Positions 8,906 to 18,033 of a stretch of DNA of 64,000 bases are shown here, piece by piece. Position 1 is the stretch's first letter. The number at the start of each line of letters is the position of its first letter. The DNA is from an uncultured Phocaeicola sp. (lineage in GTDB: Bacteria > Bacteroidota > Bacteroidia > Bacteroidales > Bacteroidaceae): assembly GCA_944321015.1 (NCBI GenBank), contig CALUJS010000001.1, forward strand, positions 62,001 through 126,000, in the 5' to 3' direction. The position numbers and the translations under genes are program-made. The notes under the pieces were generated by a model. That model saw only the letters and a program-made list of their open reading frames with translations. It was not told where the DNA came from and ran no database searches.

Positions 8906-9328
8906 ATGTTACAAAAGAATCAGAGAGAAAAAGTTACCTTTGGTAATCTTTTGGCTTCATCCGACGACATGCTTTCCAGGAGCTTGAAGCGATGTTGTAT
9001 TGCGGTAGGTTGCTGCATGTTCAGTCTGAACGTGCTGGCACAAAGCGACCAACACATCACCTTGCATCTTACCGACGCATCACTGGAGCAGGTTATCTGG
9101 GAAATCCGGCAAAAGACCGGACTGGTATTCATGTATGGGACGACCGACATTCAGGCTGTCAAAGGTCTGACCCTGCATGAGACAAACAAACCGATTAATG
9201 AGATTCTGGACAAATGTCTGAAGGGCACCAATCTCACTTATGAGATTTCCGGAAAGGAAATCATCATCAAGCAAATTCTCCCCCCCCCTCAAAAAAAGGA
9301 CCATCAGCGGCCTTGTAGTCGATGCTAA
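8906..9328 (+). CDS. SusC-family transporter, N-terminal STN part (frame broken)
   Basis: This frame encodes the true N-terminus of the SusC at 9240: a signal peptide (RSLKRCCIAVGCCMFSLNVLAQ) and an STN/secretin-TonB N-domain (residues about 50-130, ITLHLTDASLEQVIWEIRQ, ending YEISGKEIIIKQ). It then enters a run of nine C and seven A at 9280-9297 and terminates out of frame with the rest. Removing one base in either run would join it to SGLVVDANGLPLPG in the next frame. It is either a genuine off-state or slippage-dependent gene, or an assembly indel. The STN domain is the part that signals to FecR, which is encoded 65 bases upstream. Confidence 0.8.
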   Translation: MLQKNQREKVTFGNLLASSDDMLSRSLKRCCIAVGCCMFSLNVLAQSDQHITLHLTDASLEQVIWEIRQKTGLVFMYGTTDIQAVKGLTLHETNKPINEILDKCLKGTNLTYEISGKEIIIKQILPPPQKKDHQRPCSRC

Positions 9329-12293
9329 CGGCCTTCCGCTGCCCGGTGTCAGTGTGCGGTTGAAGGACACCGCCGTTGGTACCACGACCAATGCTGATGG
9401 CGAATATACCATCCAGGTCAGCGGGAAGTATCCGACGCTTGTCTATTCATTTATAGGAATGGAGAGCAAGGAAATGCCGGTGCGCGGCAACAACAAGCTG
9501 AACGTTACGTTGAACGAAAACTCCCAGACGCTGCAGGACGTGGTCGTCACCGGTATCTTCCGCAAGACAAAGGAACTAGCTACCGGGGCTTCGATTACGG
9601 TGACCGGAGATGAGCTGAAGTCTGTCGGAAACGCCAACATTCTGCAAAGCCTGCGCACCTTGGACCCGTCTTTCAAGATACTCGACAACAACATAGCAGG
9701 TTCCAACCCCAATGTCCTTCCCAACGTAGAGCTGCGAGGCGCCAACAGCATATCTGACCTTGACGCCGATTACAACGGCAATCCCAACCAGCCCTTGTTC
9801 ATTCTTGACGGTTTTGAGACAACCTTGCAGCGTGTCATAGACCTTGACCCCAACCGTGTCGAGAGCATCTCCATCCTGAAGGATGCTTCGGCGGCGGCCC
9901 TTTACGGCTCGCGTTCGGCCAACGGCGTTATCGTCATCGAAACAAAGGCGCCTGAAATGGGTCGCATCCGCGTTTCCTATACCGGCGACTATGCCGTCAA
10001 CGCGCCCGACCTGACGGACTATCATTTGCTGAACGCCGAGCAGAAACTGCAACTGCAATTGGACGCCGGGCATTTTGACATCAAGGAGAATCAAACCAAT
10101 TCGGCTCTACAAGAAAAACTCGACTATTACAACCGCCTGCTGACCAATGTAAGGAGCGGAGTGAACACTTATTGGTTGTCAAAGCCGTTGCAGACGGCAT
10201 TCGAGCAGCGCCACACGCTTTATGTGGAAGGCGGAGACGAGCATTTGCGTTACAGCGTGAACGTCAGTGGCAAGTTGGCTCCCGGCGTGATGAAAGGTTC
10301 GGAAAGAAACACTTACAGCGGTGGCGTGGTGCTCTCTTACCGCACTAACAACCTCTTGATAAAGAATGATCTGCAGGTGGAATATGTGGAGGCTGAAAAC
10401 TCGCCCTACGGGGACTTCTCACAATACGCCAAGCTCAATCCTTACTTCAAGCCTTATGGAGACAACGGGAAAGCCACAGCCCTCTTTGACGAAGAAATGC
10501 CGTCCGACTTTAAAAGCGGAGTCTACAGGAATCCGCTGTATGACGCCCAACTGAATAATGTGGACAAAGAAAACGGACTGAGCTTTACCAATAACTTCTC
10601 GGTGGAATGGAACATATTGAAGACGCTCACCCTGTTGGGACGTTTCAGCATCAGCAAAGGGTATAGCCACAGCGAAGTATTCACTTCGGCCAAGAACTCA
10701 AAATACGTGAATATGGGCGACCCGGTGAGCGACCCCGAAAACTACCTGTTGCGCGGCGAATTTGAGCTGGGCGACGGCAACAGTTACAGCGTCAGCGGAG
10801 ACTTGAACCTGCGTTATGCGCAAAACTTTGGCAAGCATATGCTGTATGTGGTCGGCGGCGTCAACATGTCAGAATCAAACTCGCACTCCACGCTCATTCA
10901 GGCACAGGGCTTTCCCAACGACAAGATGAATGACATCAGTTTTGCCAAGCAATATTACAAGGATGAACGTCCGACGGCCAGCTATGACATCAAGCGTCTG
11001 GTCGGCGTATTGGCCACGGCCAACTATTCTTATGATTCCAAGTATTTGCTTGACTTTTCGTTGAAAGTCGACGGCTCATCCAATTTTGGCAGCAACAACA
11101 AGTTCACGCCGGTCTGGTCGGTCGGTGCGGGCTGGAACATGCACAAGGAAAAGTTCTTTGCCGACATGGGCAACCGCGTCTCCTTGCTCAAGTTGCGCGC
11201 ATCCTATGGCGTTCAGGCGTCACAGAACTTCTCTCCGTTCCAGGCCATGCAGATGTATAAATATGACGTTGACCACCAATACAACGGAATCATTCCTACC
11301 GTCATCAACACAATGGGAAACGCCGACCTGCAATGGCAGAAAACCAAGACATGGAATGTCGGCCTTGAAGTCGGATTGTGGAATGACCGTTTGGTCCTGA
11401 TAGCCGACTTATACCGGAGGAACACATCCAACCTGCTTTCGCCTGTCACGATCGCTCCTTCTACCGGATTCACGACCTATACGGCCAACATCGGCAGCAC
11501 GGAAAATAGAGGTGTGGAGGCTTCGGCACGCTTTGCCGTCATTCGCGACCGTCTGCATGACCTGACGTGGAACCTGAATCTGTCGGTCAGCCACAACAGC
11601 AACAAAATCACGGACATAAACAATGCCATGCAGGAACACAACAACTCGACCTTGGCTTCAAACACCAATTCGAGCACGCCGCCGAAGCTGTACATTGAGG
11701 GAAATTCCATGAGTGCGATTTATACGGCCAACTCGTTGGGCATCGATCCGGCTACCGGAAAAGAAATGTTCCTCAACCGTTTTGGCAAAGTGACTTACAC
11801 ATGGGATTCACAAGACCTGATTGTGGCGGGCGACACGGAGCCGAACATGGAAGGCATCATTGGTTCTTCCGTCATCTGGAAAGACTTCACCCTGGGAGTG
11901 AACTTGCGTTACAAACTGGGCGGACAGACTTATAATCAGACATTGGTCGACCGTGTGGAGAACGCCAATCTCTATGACAACGTGGATGTGCGTGTCTATG
12001 AGAAACGTTGGCAGCAACCGGGCGACAGGACTTTCTACAAAGACGTGAAGGATACGGAAATCACTCGTGCCACCAGCCGTTTTGTCCAAGACGAGAATGT
12101 CCTTTCGCTGGAGTCAGTCAGCTTGTCCTACAACCTGACTTCTCCCAAGATATTGAATGCCCTGCATGCCGAACGCATCCGCATAAACGGATACCTGAAT
12201 GACGTATTCCGCTGGTCTACCGTCAAGCAGGAGCGAGGGCTTTCCTATCCTTTTGCCAACCGCTTTGCGCTTTCTGTCAATTTAACATTTTAA
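9240..12293 (+). CDS. SusC/RagA-family TonB-dependent transporter, main part (system A)
   Basis: The main body of the system A outer-membrane transporter. Real homology begins near 9300 with the carboxypeptidase-like domain (ISGLVVDANGLPLPGVSVRLKDTAVGTTT). The plug follows (LQDVVVTGIFRKTKELATGASITVTG, ILDGFETTLQRVIDLDPNRVESISILKDASAAALYGSRSANGVIVIETK), then a beta-barrel ending with an aromatic FALSVNLTF. The ATG at 9240 is only the first in this frame and lies inside the STN-coding part, so it is unlikely to be the natural start. Fully joined to 8906 the protein would be about 1130 residues, normal for the family. susD follows 11 bases downstream. Confidence 0.88.
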   Translation: MRFPERKSSSSKFSPPLKKRTISGLVVDANGLPLPGVSVRLKDTAVGTTTNADGEYTIQVSGKYPTLVYSFIGMESKEMPVRGNNKLNVTLNENSQTLQDVVVTGIFRKTKELATGASITVTGDELKSVGNANILQSLRTLDPSFKILDNNIAGSNPNVLPNVELRGANSISDLDADYNGNPNQPLFILDGFETTLQRVIDLDPNRVESISILKDASAAALYGSRSANGVIVIETKAPEMGRIRVSYTGDYAVNAPDLTDYHLLNAEQKLQLQLDAGHFDIKENQTNSALQEKLDYYNRLLTNVRSGVNTYWLSKPLQTAFEQRHTLYVEGGDEHLRYSVNVSGKLAPGVMKGSERNTYSGGVVLSYRTNNLLIKNDLQVEYVEAENSPYGDFSQYAKLNPYFKPYGDNGKATALFDEEMPSDFKSGVYRNPLYDAQLNNVDKENGLSFTNNFSVEWNILKTLTLLGRFSISKGYSHSEVFTSAKNSKYVNMGDPVSDPENYLLRGEFELGDGNSYSVSGDLNLRYAQNFGKHMLYVVGGVNMSESNSHSTLIQAQGFPNDKMNDISFAKQYYKDERPTASYDIKRLVGVLATANYSYDSKYLLDFSLKVDGSSNFGSNNKFTPVWSVGAGWNMHKEKFFADMGNRVSLLKLRASYGVQASQNFSPFQAMQMYKYDVDHQYNGIIPTVINTMGNADLQWQKTKTWNVGLEVGLWNDRLVLIADLYRRNTSNLLSPVTIAPSTGFTTYTANIGSTENRGVEASARFAVIRDRLHDLTWNLNLSVSHNSNKITDINNAMQEHNNSTLASNTNSSTPPKLYIEGNSMSAIYTANSLGIDPATGKEMFLNRFGKVTYTWDSQDLIVAGDTEPNMEGIIGSSVIWKDFTLGVNLRYKLGGQTYNQTLVDRVENANLYDNVDVRVYEKRWQQPGDRTFYKDVKDTEITRATSRFVQDENVLSLESVSLSYNLTSPKILNALHAERIRINGYLNDVFRWSTVKQERGLSYPFANRFALSVNLTF
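9280..9297 (+). repeat. C9 and A7 homopolymer tracts at the frameshift in susC
   Basis: Nine C at 9280-9288, then TC, then seven A at 9291-9297, exactly where the reading frame of susC breaks. It falls at the junction between the STN and carboxypeptidase-like domains. The susC of system D has a G9 tract at the equivalent junction. Confidence 0.9.
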
Positions 12294-12304
12294 ATCCAAC
12301 GAAT

Positions 12305-13768
12305 ATGAAAACCACTTTAATTTCTCATATATGTAAACTCGGCATCCTGTCACTCTGTTTGGGAATGGCTTCTTGCAACGACTGGCTTGATGTCCAATCG
12401 AAGGTTGATATTAAAGAAACCGATGTCTTTGCTGACGAGTCGGGCTTTTGGGACTCTTTGGCAGGCGTCTATTCCTCCATGGGCAGCACGAGCCTGTATG
12501 GCAGCGCGCTGACGATGAGCACGCTTGATATTCTGGCCGGATATTATGACATCCAATATGGACAAGTTACCGAAGGGGTCTACAACCTGTCACGCTACAA
12601 TTACCTTAGCACGTTGTCACGCCCCACGTTTGATGCCATCTGGGAAGACATGTATAATGCCATAGCCAATGACAACAATGTCCTGAAACATCTGGAAGAA
12701 GCCGACAAGGACATTTTCGAGGAAGGACATTATGATTTAATCAAAGGCGAGGCGCTTGCTCTTAGGGCTTACCTGCATTTTGACTTGCTTCGCATGTTCG
12801 GAAAGGCCTATTGGATGGATCCCGATGCCGTTGCCATCCCTTATGTCAAGCGATTCGGCAAGGATGCTACGCCCCGGAGTACCGTCAGCGAAGTCATCGA
12901 GTTGGCTTTGGATGATTGCCGGGCCGCCGTCGAATGTCTGAAAAACGACCCCGTGCAAGACTCAAGCTTTGAGACAGACAACATTTATCTGCTCTATCGC
13001 ACCAACCGGCTCAACCTCTATGCGGTACAGGCATTGATGGCCCGCATCTATCTGTATCGTGGCACGGAGGCTGATCGGGCGGAAGCTCTGAAATTGGCCG
13101 ACTACCTGATTGACGATGTAGGGACTTTCGACCTTGTGATGTCCAGTTACATGTCGACCAACCGCATCCTGTCCGGCGAAACGCTTTTCACCCTTTACAA
13201 AGATGATTTGTCGGAAGTCTATGAAAGCAACTTCTTATATTCGTATGATTCATACGGCAATCTCATTTGGACAGGCAAGTTGGCCACAAGAAGGGCGGAC
13301 ATCAACGAGATGTTCAACACGGCACAATGGGGAGAATCCAAAGACGGGCGTCTGGCCAAGCTGATGGTCAACGCGGGAGGATATTATTTCTCTACCAAAT
13401 ACGAACAGCGTGATGGCGACGTGCAGCCGGCCAAATGCCGCATTCCTCTGATTCGGCTGGCCGAGATGTATTACATATCGGCGGAATGTACCGACGATTT
13501 GGATAAGGCCACCGACCGATTGGCCGATATTTGGCGTGCAAGAGGTTATGGGTTGCCAGATTTGGGAATCGAGACCAAGGAGGATGTCTTGCAGTTCATA
13601 GCCGATGATTATCGGCGAGATTTCTATGCCGAAGGACAACTCTTTTATTTCTACAAACGCAACGGCTATACCTCTATCCCGGGAAGTACCGTAGACATAA
13701 GCGGCAAGCTGGAGAGCGTATACGTATTCCCCATACCCGAAGATGAAGACGATTTTGGAATCCAGTAA
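12305..13768 (+). CDS. SusD/RagB-family outer-membrane lipoprotein (system A)
   Basis: 487 residues with a lipoprotein signal (LGMASC, then NDWLDV), so it should be anchored at the outer membrane over the SusC barrel as the ligand-capture lid. Family landmarks are KGEALALRAYLHFDLLRMFG in the TPR region and IPLIRLAEMYYISAEC near the C-terminal third, ending FYKRNGYTSIPGS and VFPIPEDEDDFGIQ. It starts 11 bases after susC and is followed 14 bases later by the DUF4843 lipoprotein. The ligand is unknown; no carbohydrate-active enzyme is in the operon. Confidence 0.95.
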   Translation: MKTTLISHICKLGILSLCLGMASCNDWLDVQSKVDIKETDVFADESGFWDSLAGVYSSMGSTSLYGSALTMSTLDILAGYYDIQYGQVTEGVYNLSRYNYLSTLSRPTFDAIWEDMYNAIANDNNVLKHLEEADKDIFEEGHYDLIKGEALALRAYLHFDLLRMFGKAYWMDPDAVAIPYVKRFGKDATPRSTVSEVIELALDDCRAAVECLKNDPVQDSSFETDNIYLLYRTNRLNLYAVQALMARIYLYRGTEADRAEALKLADYLIDDVGTFDLVMSSYMSTNRILSGETLFTLYKDDLSEVYESNFLYSYDSYGNLIWTGKLATRRADINEMFNTAQWGESKDGRLAKLMVNAGGYYFSTKYEQRDGDVQPAKCRIPLIRLAEMYYISAECTDDLDKATDRLADIWRARGYGLPDLGIETKEDVLQFIADDYRRDFYAEGQLFYFYKRNGYTSIPGSTVDISGKLESVYVFPIPEDEDDFGIQ

Positions 13769-13782
13769 AAAAACGCAGACCT

Positions 13783-14499
13783 ATGAAAAAAACAATATAC
13801 CTGATTGGCATGATGGTTTGCCTGCTTGTGGCAGCCTCATGCGAGAAAGAAGAAAGATATGACTATCGCGGCGGCAACCAGATTTATTTTGCCAATGAAG
13901 AAGACAGCATGACGTATTCCTTTGCCATACAGAAAAGCTCTGTTCGGGAAGATGTCGTGGAAATACCCGTTGCCATTTCCGGACTGGCCGCCGATGAAGA
14001 CCGTGTGGTTCGGGTGGCTGTCGTCGCGGAAACGACTACGGCCATAGAGGGCGATGCCCAATCGGGAGGACACTTCCGGCTGGATGAAACCGTGTTGAGG
14101 CAAGGAGAAATCACGACCAACATTCCCGTTACCGTCTATCGGCAGGATGACTTGAAGAACAAAGAAGTGGTGGTGTGCCTGCAGCTGGTGTGTGAAGGGA
14201 CATTTCTTGGCGACATGGTGGAAGACAAGCTGGCCTATAAGCTCAAGATAAATGACATCCTCTCCATGCCTGCCAATTGGAACAGCTACATCCGTCACTA
14301 CTTTGGCGAGTACGGCCCCGTGAAATATCAATTTATCATTGATACTCTCGGCATTGCCGAGTTTCCTGAAAGCGGCCCCGATGCCGTGTCGAAGGCAGAA
14401 ATGGGCTATTACAAGGATAAACTGCGCAATGCCTTGATTGCTTACGAGAAGGAAAACGGTTATCTATATGAAGAAGGAAACGTCAGAGTAACTTTTTAA
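13783..14499 (+). CDS. DUF4843-type lipoprotein (system A)
   Basis: 238 residues with a lipobox (LLVAASC) followed by acidic EKEERYDY, which suits a surface-exposed lipoprotein in Bacteroidetes. A beta-rich N-terminal part (QIYFANEEDSMTYSFAI, EIPVAISGLAADEDRVVRV) is followed by a compact C-terminal part with NWNSYIRHYFGEYGPVKYQ. The same two-part pattern recurs at 46388 and 61790, always directly after susD and before the PKD-like lipoprotein. DUF4843 has no established function. I infer an accessory role in ligand capture on the cell surface. Confidence 0.85.
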   Translation: MKKTIYLIGMMVCLLVAASCEKEERYDYRGGNQIYFANEEDSMTYSFAIQKSSVREDVVEIPVAISGLAADEDRVVRVAVVAETTTAIEGDAQSGGHFRLDETVLRQGEITTNIPVTVYRQDDLKNKEVVVCLQLVCEGTFLGDMVEDKLAYKLKINDILSMPANWNSYIRHYFGEYGPVKYQFIIDTLGIAEFPESGPDAVSKAEMGYYKDKLRNALIAYEKENGYLYEEGNVRVTF

Positions 14500-14513
14500 T
14501 CATTTACGCAGCA

Positions 14514-16031
14514 ATGAAAACGCTTAAATACAATATTCCCGGCCTATGCCTGGCCGCTTGCAGCCTGTTGGCTCAGTCTTGTTATGAAGACAAAGGCAAT
14601 TACGATTATACCGACGTAGGAAGCATCGTCATCGAACAGCCGTCGGATGTCCTTGAAAGCAAGGTGTTGCAGTCTGCCATGCAGGATGAACTGCTCCATG
14701 TTGTTCCGGTCATCCACTTCAACGGTGTTGACGAGTCAAATGTGTCCTATGTGTGGGATTATGTCGTCCAGACCGTGCAGAACCCTGAGTTTACGGTGTT
14801 GTCGACCGAGCGGGAACTGAATGTCACCTGCAATCTTGCAGCCGACAAATACGATTTGCGCTTTAAGGCGACCAATAATGTAACCGGCATAAGCGCCTAC
14901 GCTTACTATCAGCTGACGGTCATGTCCGTCACTACACGGTGTGTGTTGCTGCTGTGCGAAGTGGGCGACAATGAGTTTGACATATCTTCAAGCTCCATCT
15001 CTGTCGGTGGTTCCGTCGGCGAGCACCTGTACAGCCAACGGAATGAGGGCAAAAGGATACCCAACGCGACCAAGCTCGTCTATTGGAATAACATACACAG
15101 TGACCAATTCCTGTGGGCGTTGCAAAGCGACGGAGGCCAGACTTTAAGTCCTTTTGACCTTACTTATCAGGGCGAAGCCACGGATTGGTTCTTTGAAGTG
15201 CCGTCCGCCATCCGTCCGACCAATATCTACGGTGACGTGAACGGCGACGCCTATTTCATCCTGTCCGATGGAGGCATTTACGTTGTCAACAATGAGGACG
15301 CGCCTCCCTTCAAGGCCGGTATCCGCCAGCCGGCGCCCGATGACTTGGATTACCATGTGGAAGCTGCCTGCAACGTGGCCAACCGCAAGGCGCGCGTATA
15401 TGCTTTCTGGGATTCAAAGAACGGACGCTTCCTGCGCTGGGACAAAAACAACGGATGCCTGGCTTTGTTTGATGCCGTTGATACGTCGTTGCCTGAAAAT
15501 GCAGACAGTTTTGACCCCAACAAACTGCAAGGCTATGTCCCGTTGTTCCTTGGCGACGGTGTGGATGGTAAATCATACAACCTGTTCAAAGGTGATGACG
15601 GGCATATGCATCTCTTTCTCTTTACCGGAACCGGCAATAACATAGTCCCGTCCGAGCACCGCGTTCTGCCAGATGAAATGCAACTGGACAAGGCTTCCTG
15701 CATCTGGGCCCATCGCTACACCGATGTCATCTATTATGCCATAGGCAATAAGATTTATGTGTATGAACCCAATGTGCCGGTTAATCCCTATCATTTGGTT
15801 TATACGGACGAAGACCCGAATATGTGTTTCATCGAGATGTACAATTACAGCCAGTATGATCATAACATCTTTGCTGCGGGAAATAGTGGAAATGACGGTT
15901 ACTTGTATAACATTTCCATCGAAGAGTCCGGTGACGTGTCTCTTCCCGAGGATGATGAAGATGAAGTAATCACCCGCAACGGGCCGTTCGAGCGTATCGT
16001 GGATATCGAATATTTGTTGAAGGATTATTAA
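14514..16031 (+). CDS. PKD-like-family lipoprotein (system A)
   Basis: 505 residues. The lipobox is LLAQSC and the mature N-terminus begins CYEDKGNYDY, nearly identical to CYEDKGNYSY at 44669 and CVEDKGSYDY at 62534. One or two Ig/PKD-like strands come first (VVPVIHFNGVDESNVSYVWDYV). A longer beta-rich region follows that reads like a propeller or repeated-sheet domain (VLLLCEVGDNEFDISS, YFILSDGGIYVVNNE, YAIGNKIYVYEPN). Family members are uncharacterised as far as I know. It lies 14 bases after the DUF4843 gene and 16 bases before the TlpA-like gene, in one operon. A surface-binding role is inference. Confidence 0.85.
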   Translation: MKTLKYNIPGLCLAACSLLAQSCYEDKGNYDYTDVGSIVIEQPSDVLESKVLQSAMQDELLHVVPVIHFNGVDESNVSYVWDYVVQTVQNPEFTVLSTERELNVTCNLAADKYDLRFKATNNVTGISAYAYYQLTVMSVTTRCVLLLCEVGDNEFDISSSSISVGGSVGEHLYSQRNEGKRIPNATKLVYWNNIHSDQFLWALQSDGGQTLSPFDLTYQGEATDWFFEVPSAIRPTNIYGDVNGDAYFILSDGGIYVVNNEDAPPFKAGIRQPAPDDLDYHVEAACNVANRKARVYAFWDSKNGRFLRWDKNNGCLALFDAVDTSLPENADSFDPNKLQGYVPLFLGDGVDGKSYNLFKGDDGHMHLFLFTGTGNNIVPSEHRVLPDEMQLDKASCIWAHRYTDVIYYAIGNKIYVYEPNVPVNPYHLVYTDEDPNMCFIEMYNYSQYDHNIFAAGNSGNDGYLYNISIEESGDVSLPEDDEDEVITRNGPFERIVDIEYLLKDY

Positions 16032-16047
16032 TCAGGCTATATCCGTT

Positions 16048-17064
16048 ATGAGATACTTGCTTCTGTTGTTGTTGATTGTGCCGGGCTTTTGTCCGGCACA
16101 AATCAAATGCAAGCTCAACATTGAGCTTTGCGGTATGTCGCCCAGAGAAATCCAGATAGTCGACGCGACGGTTGATTATCGTTATCATGGCATTTACTTG
16201 CCTTTTGAGTCCGATACGCTCAGCTACACGCTTGAGAGCCGGGAACCGCGTATGTATCAGATTGTATTCTATACGACGAATCCGCACTGTTGGTATTTTG
16301 TGCCCGTCATGAGCGAGAACGCTTCGCTTTCCATTCAAATCCGTCCGGATAAGACCTACACCATAAAAGGAGGAAAGCTGAATGATGAATATCAGGCATA
16401 CTTGAAAGCCGGAAAAGACAAAGTGGGTCTGGAGAAATACACCTATAAATACGATTGGTTCGAGGACAAAATGGACGAAGTCTACTACTACACCGTCATC
16501 TGGGAGCTGCAGCGTTGCCAGTTGTATAAGGAGCAACCAGACAACGCCTGCCATGACGCCTATCGACAGCTGGCTGCCGTTTTCCCCACTCATGCCTACA
16601 CGCAGCTGGGGCGTATGCTTCTGGATGGTTTCGGCACGATTCATCCGGGCGGCCGCTACATCGACGTTGAAGCCCCCGACCTCGACGGAAAGCCTGTCAG
16701 GCTGTCTTCGCTCATCCGGGGAAAGCTCGCATTGGTTGATTTATGGGCTTCCTGGTGCAGCCCCTGCAGAGCCAAATCGAAGTTAATGCTTCCCATTTAT
16801 GAGCAATACAAGGACAAGGGTTTTACTGTTGTGGGTATTGCACGCGAATTCAAGGATACCCGGGCGCTGCGCAAAGCCGTTGCATTGGACGGCTATCCCT
16901 GGACACAATTGGTGGAACTCGATGACAAGCAAAAGATTTGGACAAAATACATGCTGGGCAATGCCGGAGGAGGATTGTTCCTAATCGATCCGCATGGGAC
17001 GATCATTGCCATCAACCCCACGCCGGAGCAGGTGCTGGAGGCCGTCAGGGAACATTGCCGATAG
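16048..17064 (+). CDS. TlpA-like exported thioredoxin-fold protein with DUF4369-type N-terminus (system A)
   Basis: 338 residues. It has a signal peptide (RYLLLLLLIVPGFCPAQ) without a clear lipobox, an N-terminal beta domain of the DUF4369 type (IKCKLNIELCGMSPREIQIV), a helical linker and a C-terminal AhpC/TSA-TlpA-like domain. The active site WASWCSPCRA lies near residues 234-242. It should act as a periplasmic or envelope disulfide reductase; the redox partner is unknown. It is the last gene of the system A operon and is followed by a strong terminator. Exported thioredoxins also accompany systems C and D, so the association is not accidental. Confidence 0.88.
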   Translation: MRYLLLLLLIVPGFCPAQIKCKLNIELCGMSPREIQIVDATVDYRYHGIYLPFESDTLSYTLESREPRMYQIVFYTTNPHCWYFVPVMSENASLSIQIRPDKTYTIKGGKLNDEYQAYLKAGKDKVGLEKYTYKYDWFEDKMDEVYYYTVIWELQRCQLYKEQPDNACHDAYRQLAAVFPTHAYTQLGRMLLDGFGTIHPGGRYIDVEAPDLDGKPVRLSSLIRGKLALVDLWASWCSPCRAKSKLMLPIYEQYKDKGFTVVGIAREFKDTRALRKAVALDGYPWTQLVELDDKQKIWTKYMLGNAGGGLFLIDPHGTIIAINPTPEQVLEAVREHCR

Positions 17065-17108
17065 ATGAAACGTCAAGCGTGGGCTCATTGACATCATGGC
17101 CCGCACGT

Positions 17109-17147
17109 CTCCGGCATGCCGCATCTGTCAGTATGCCGGAGATTTTT
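17109..17147 (+). terminator. Intrinsic terminator ending the system A operon
   Basis: CTCCGGCAT at 17109-17117 pairs perfectly with ATGCCGGAG at 17133-17141, followed by ATTTTTCC. It separates the TlpA-like gene from the sigma gene at 17207. Confidence 0.88.
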
Positions 17148-17170
17148 CCAAGAACTTGGCGGTTTGTACC

Positions 17171-17201
17171 TTTGTTCCCTGAATAAGTTTTACTATTTTT
17201 G
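17171..17201 (+). promoter_or_regulatory. Promoter of the ECF sigma gene, near-leaderless
   Basis: TTTG at 17171-17174 and TATTTTTG at 17194-17201 match the Bacteroides -33/-7 consensus. The ATG at 17207 is only five bases beyond the -7 element, so the transcript should start at or just before the start codon. Confidence 0.8.
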
Positions 17202-17206
17202 TCGTC

Positions 17207-17770
17207 ATGGAACAGTTGGTAAACGACATACGGAATGGTAATATTCGGGCTTTCAAACAATTGTTTGAAGACTATTATCCCATCCTTTGCGTGTATTCCC
17301 AACAATACATCACCGATCCGGAGTCATGTAAGGACATAGCCCAAGAGGTTTTGCTCACTTATTGGGAACGTCGGAAGAATTTCAATGAAATACACCAACT
17401 CAAGAGCTTTCTCTACACGGCAACCAGGAATCGTTGTCTAAACTGGCTCAAACACGCCACATTCATTGACGAGGAATTTGAAAAGACCCGCAATATTTCC
17501 GATGAAGATGTTTTTGAGGAGGAAATCATGCGTCAGGAGACTTTTCTGTTGGTACGCAAGGCCATTGCGACGCTTCCTCCTCAAATGCAACGCATCGTGA
17601 AACTTTACATGGCAGGCAAGCATAATCAGGAAATCGCGGAAATCCTGCAGATATCCGAAGGCACGGTACACTCGCTCAAGAAGACCGCTTACAAGAAGTT
17701 GCGCGCCATACTGAAGGAGGAATTCTTCCTGCTGATCATTCTGCTTCACCATATTAACCGGTTGACCTGA
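17207..17770 (+). CDS. ECF-type RNA polymerase sigma factor (system A side)
   Basis: 187 residues. Region 2 shows FKQLFEDYYPILCVYSQQYI and DIAQEVLLTYWERRKNF. Region 4 shows LPPQMQRIVKLYMAGKHNQEIAEILQ with the helix-turn-helix ISEGTVHSLKKTAYKKL. The hydrophobic tail FFLLIILLHHINRLT is common in Bacteroidetes ECF sigma factors paired with FecR. It lies downstream of the system A operon after a terminator, with its own primary-sigma promoter, instead of directly before fecR as is usual. I infer that it partners the FecR at 7680, but this needs testing because the fecR of system D also lacks a neighbouring sigma gene. Confidence 0.93.
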   Translation: MEQLVNDIRNGNIRAFKQLFEDYYPILCVYSQQYITDPESCKDIAQEVLLTYWERRKNFNEIHQLKSFLYTATRNRCLNWLKHATFIDEEFEKTRNISDEDVFEEEIMRQETFLLVRKAIATLPPQMQRIVKLYMAGKHNQEIAEILQISEGTVHSLKKTAYKKLRAILKEEFFLLIILLHHINRLT

Positions 17771-17786
17771 CGTCGGGTGAAGGCAT

Positions 17787-17817
17787 CCGGCCTTCGTCTC
17801 GGCACGGGCCGGTTTTT
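17787..17817 (+). terminator. Terminator after the ECF sigma gene
   Basis: A CCGGCC / GGGCCGG stem with a 13-base loop followed by TTTTT. It abuts the stop of the converging small membrane protein gene. Confidence 0.65.
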
Positions 17818-18029
17818 CAGGGAATCTGCCGGAAGAAAAATACCGCCAACACGACCAGCACCACGCCCAACAGGCCGTAGCACCAGCGGGCACGCCGACG
17901 GCCGAGGCTGCGCACGATGAAGCGCGTGTTTTGGGCCGTGAAAAACCATTCCCAGTCCAGCACGGCGGCCAGTACCGACACGACGCCCGCCAATGCAAAC
18001 AGGGTAATGATGAAATAATGCGCTTCCAT
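17817..18029 (-). CDS. Small two-helix membrane protein, Imm17-like
   Basis: 70 residues with two membrane helices (about 5-25 and 48-66) separated by WEWFFTAQNTRFIVRSLGRRRARW. This layout and the WFF..NTRFIVR..GR.RAR wording resemble proteins annotated as immunity protein 17. The label was assigned from toxin-immunity loci, but many Bacteroidales members stand alone, as here: no toxin-like gene adjoins it. It starts four bases after the tsaE stop and is probably translated with tsaE. A real immunity function is doubtful from context. Confidence 0.7.
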   Translation of the reverse strand: MEAHYFIITLFALAGVVSVLAAVLDWEWFFTAQNTRFIVRSLGRRRARWCYGLLGVVLVVLAVFFFRQIP

Positions 18030-18033
18030 CGGT

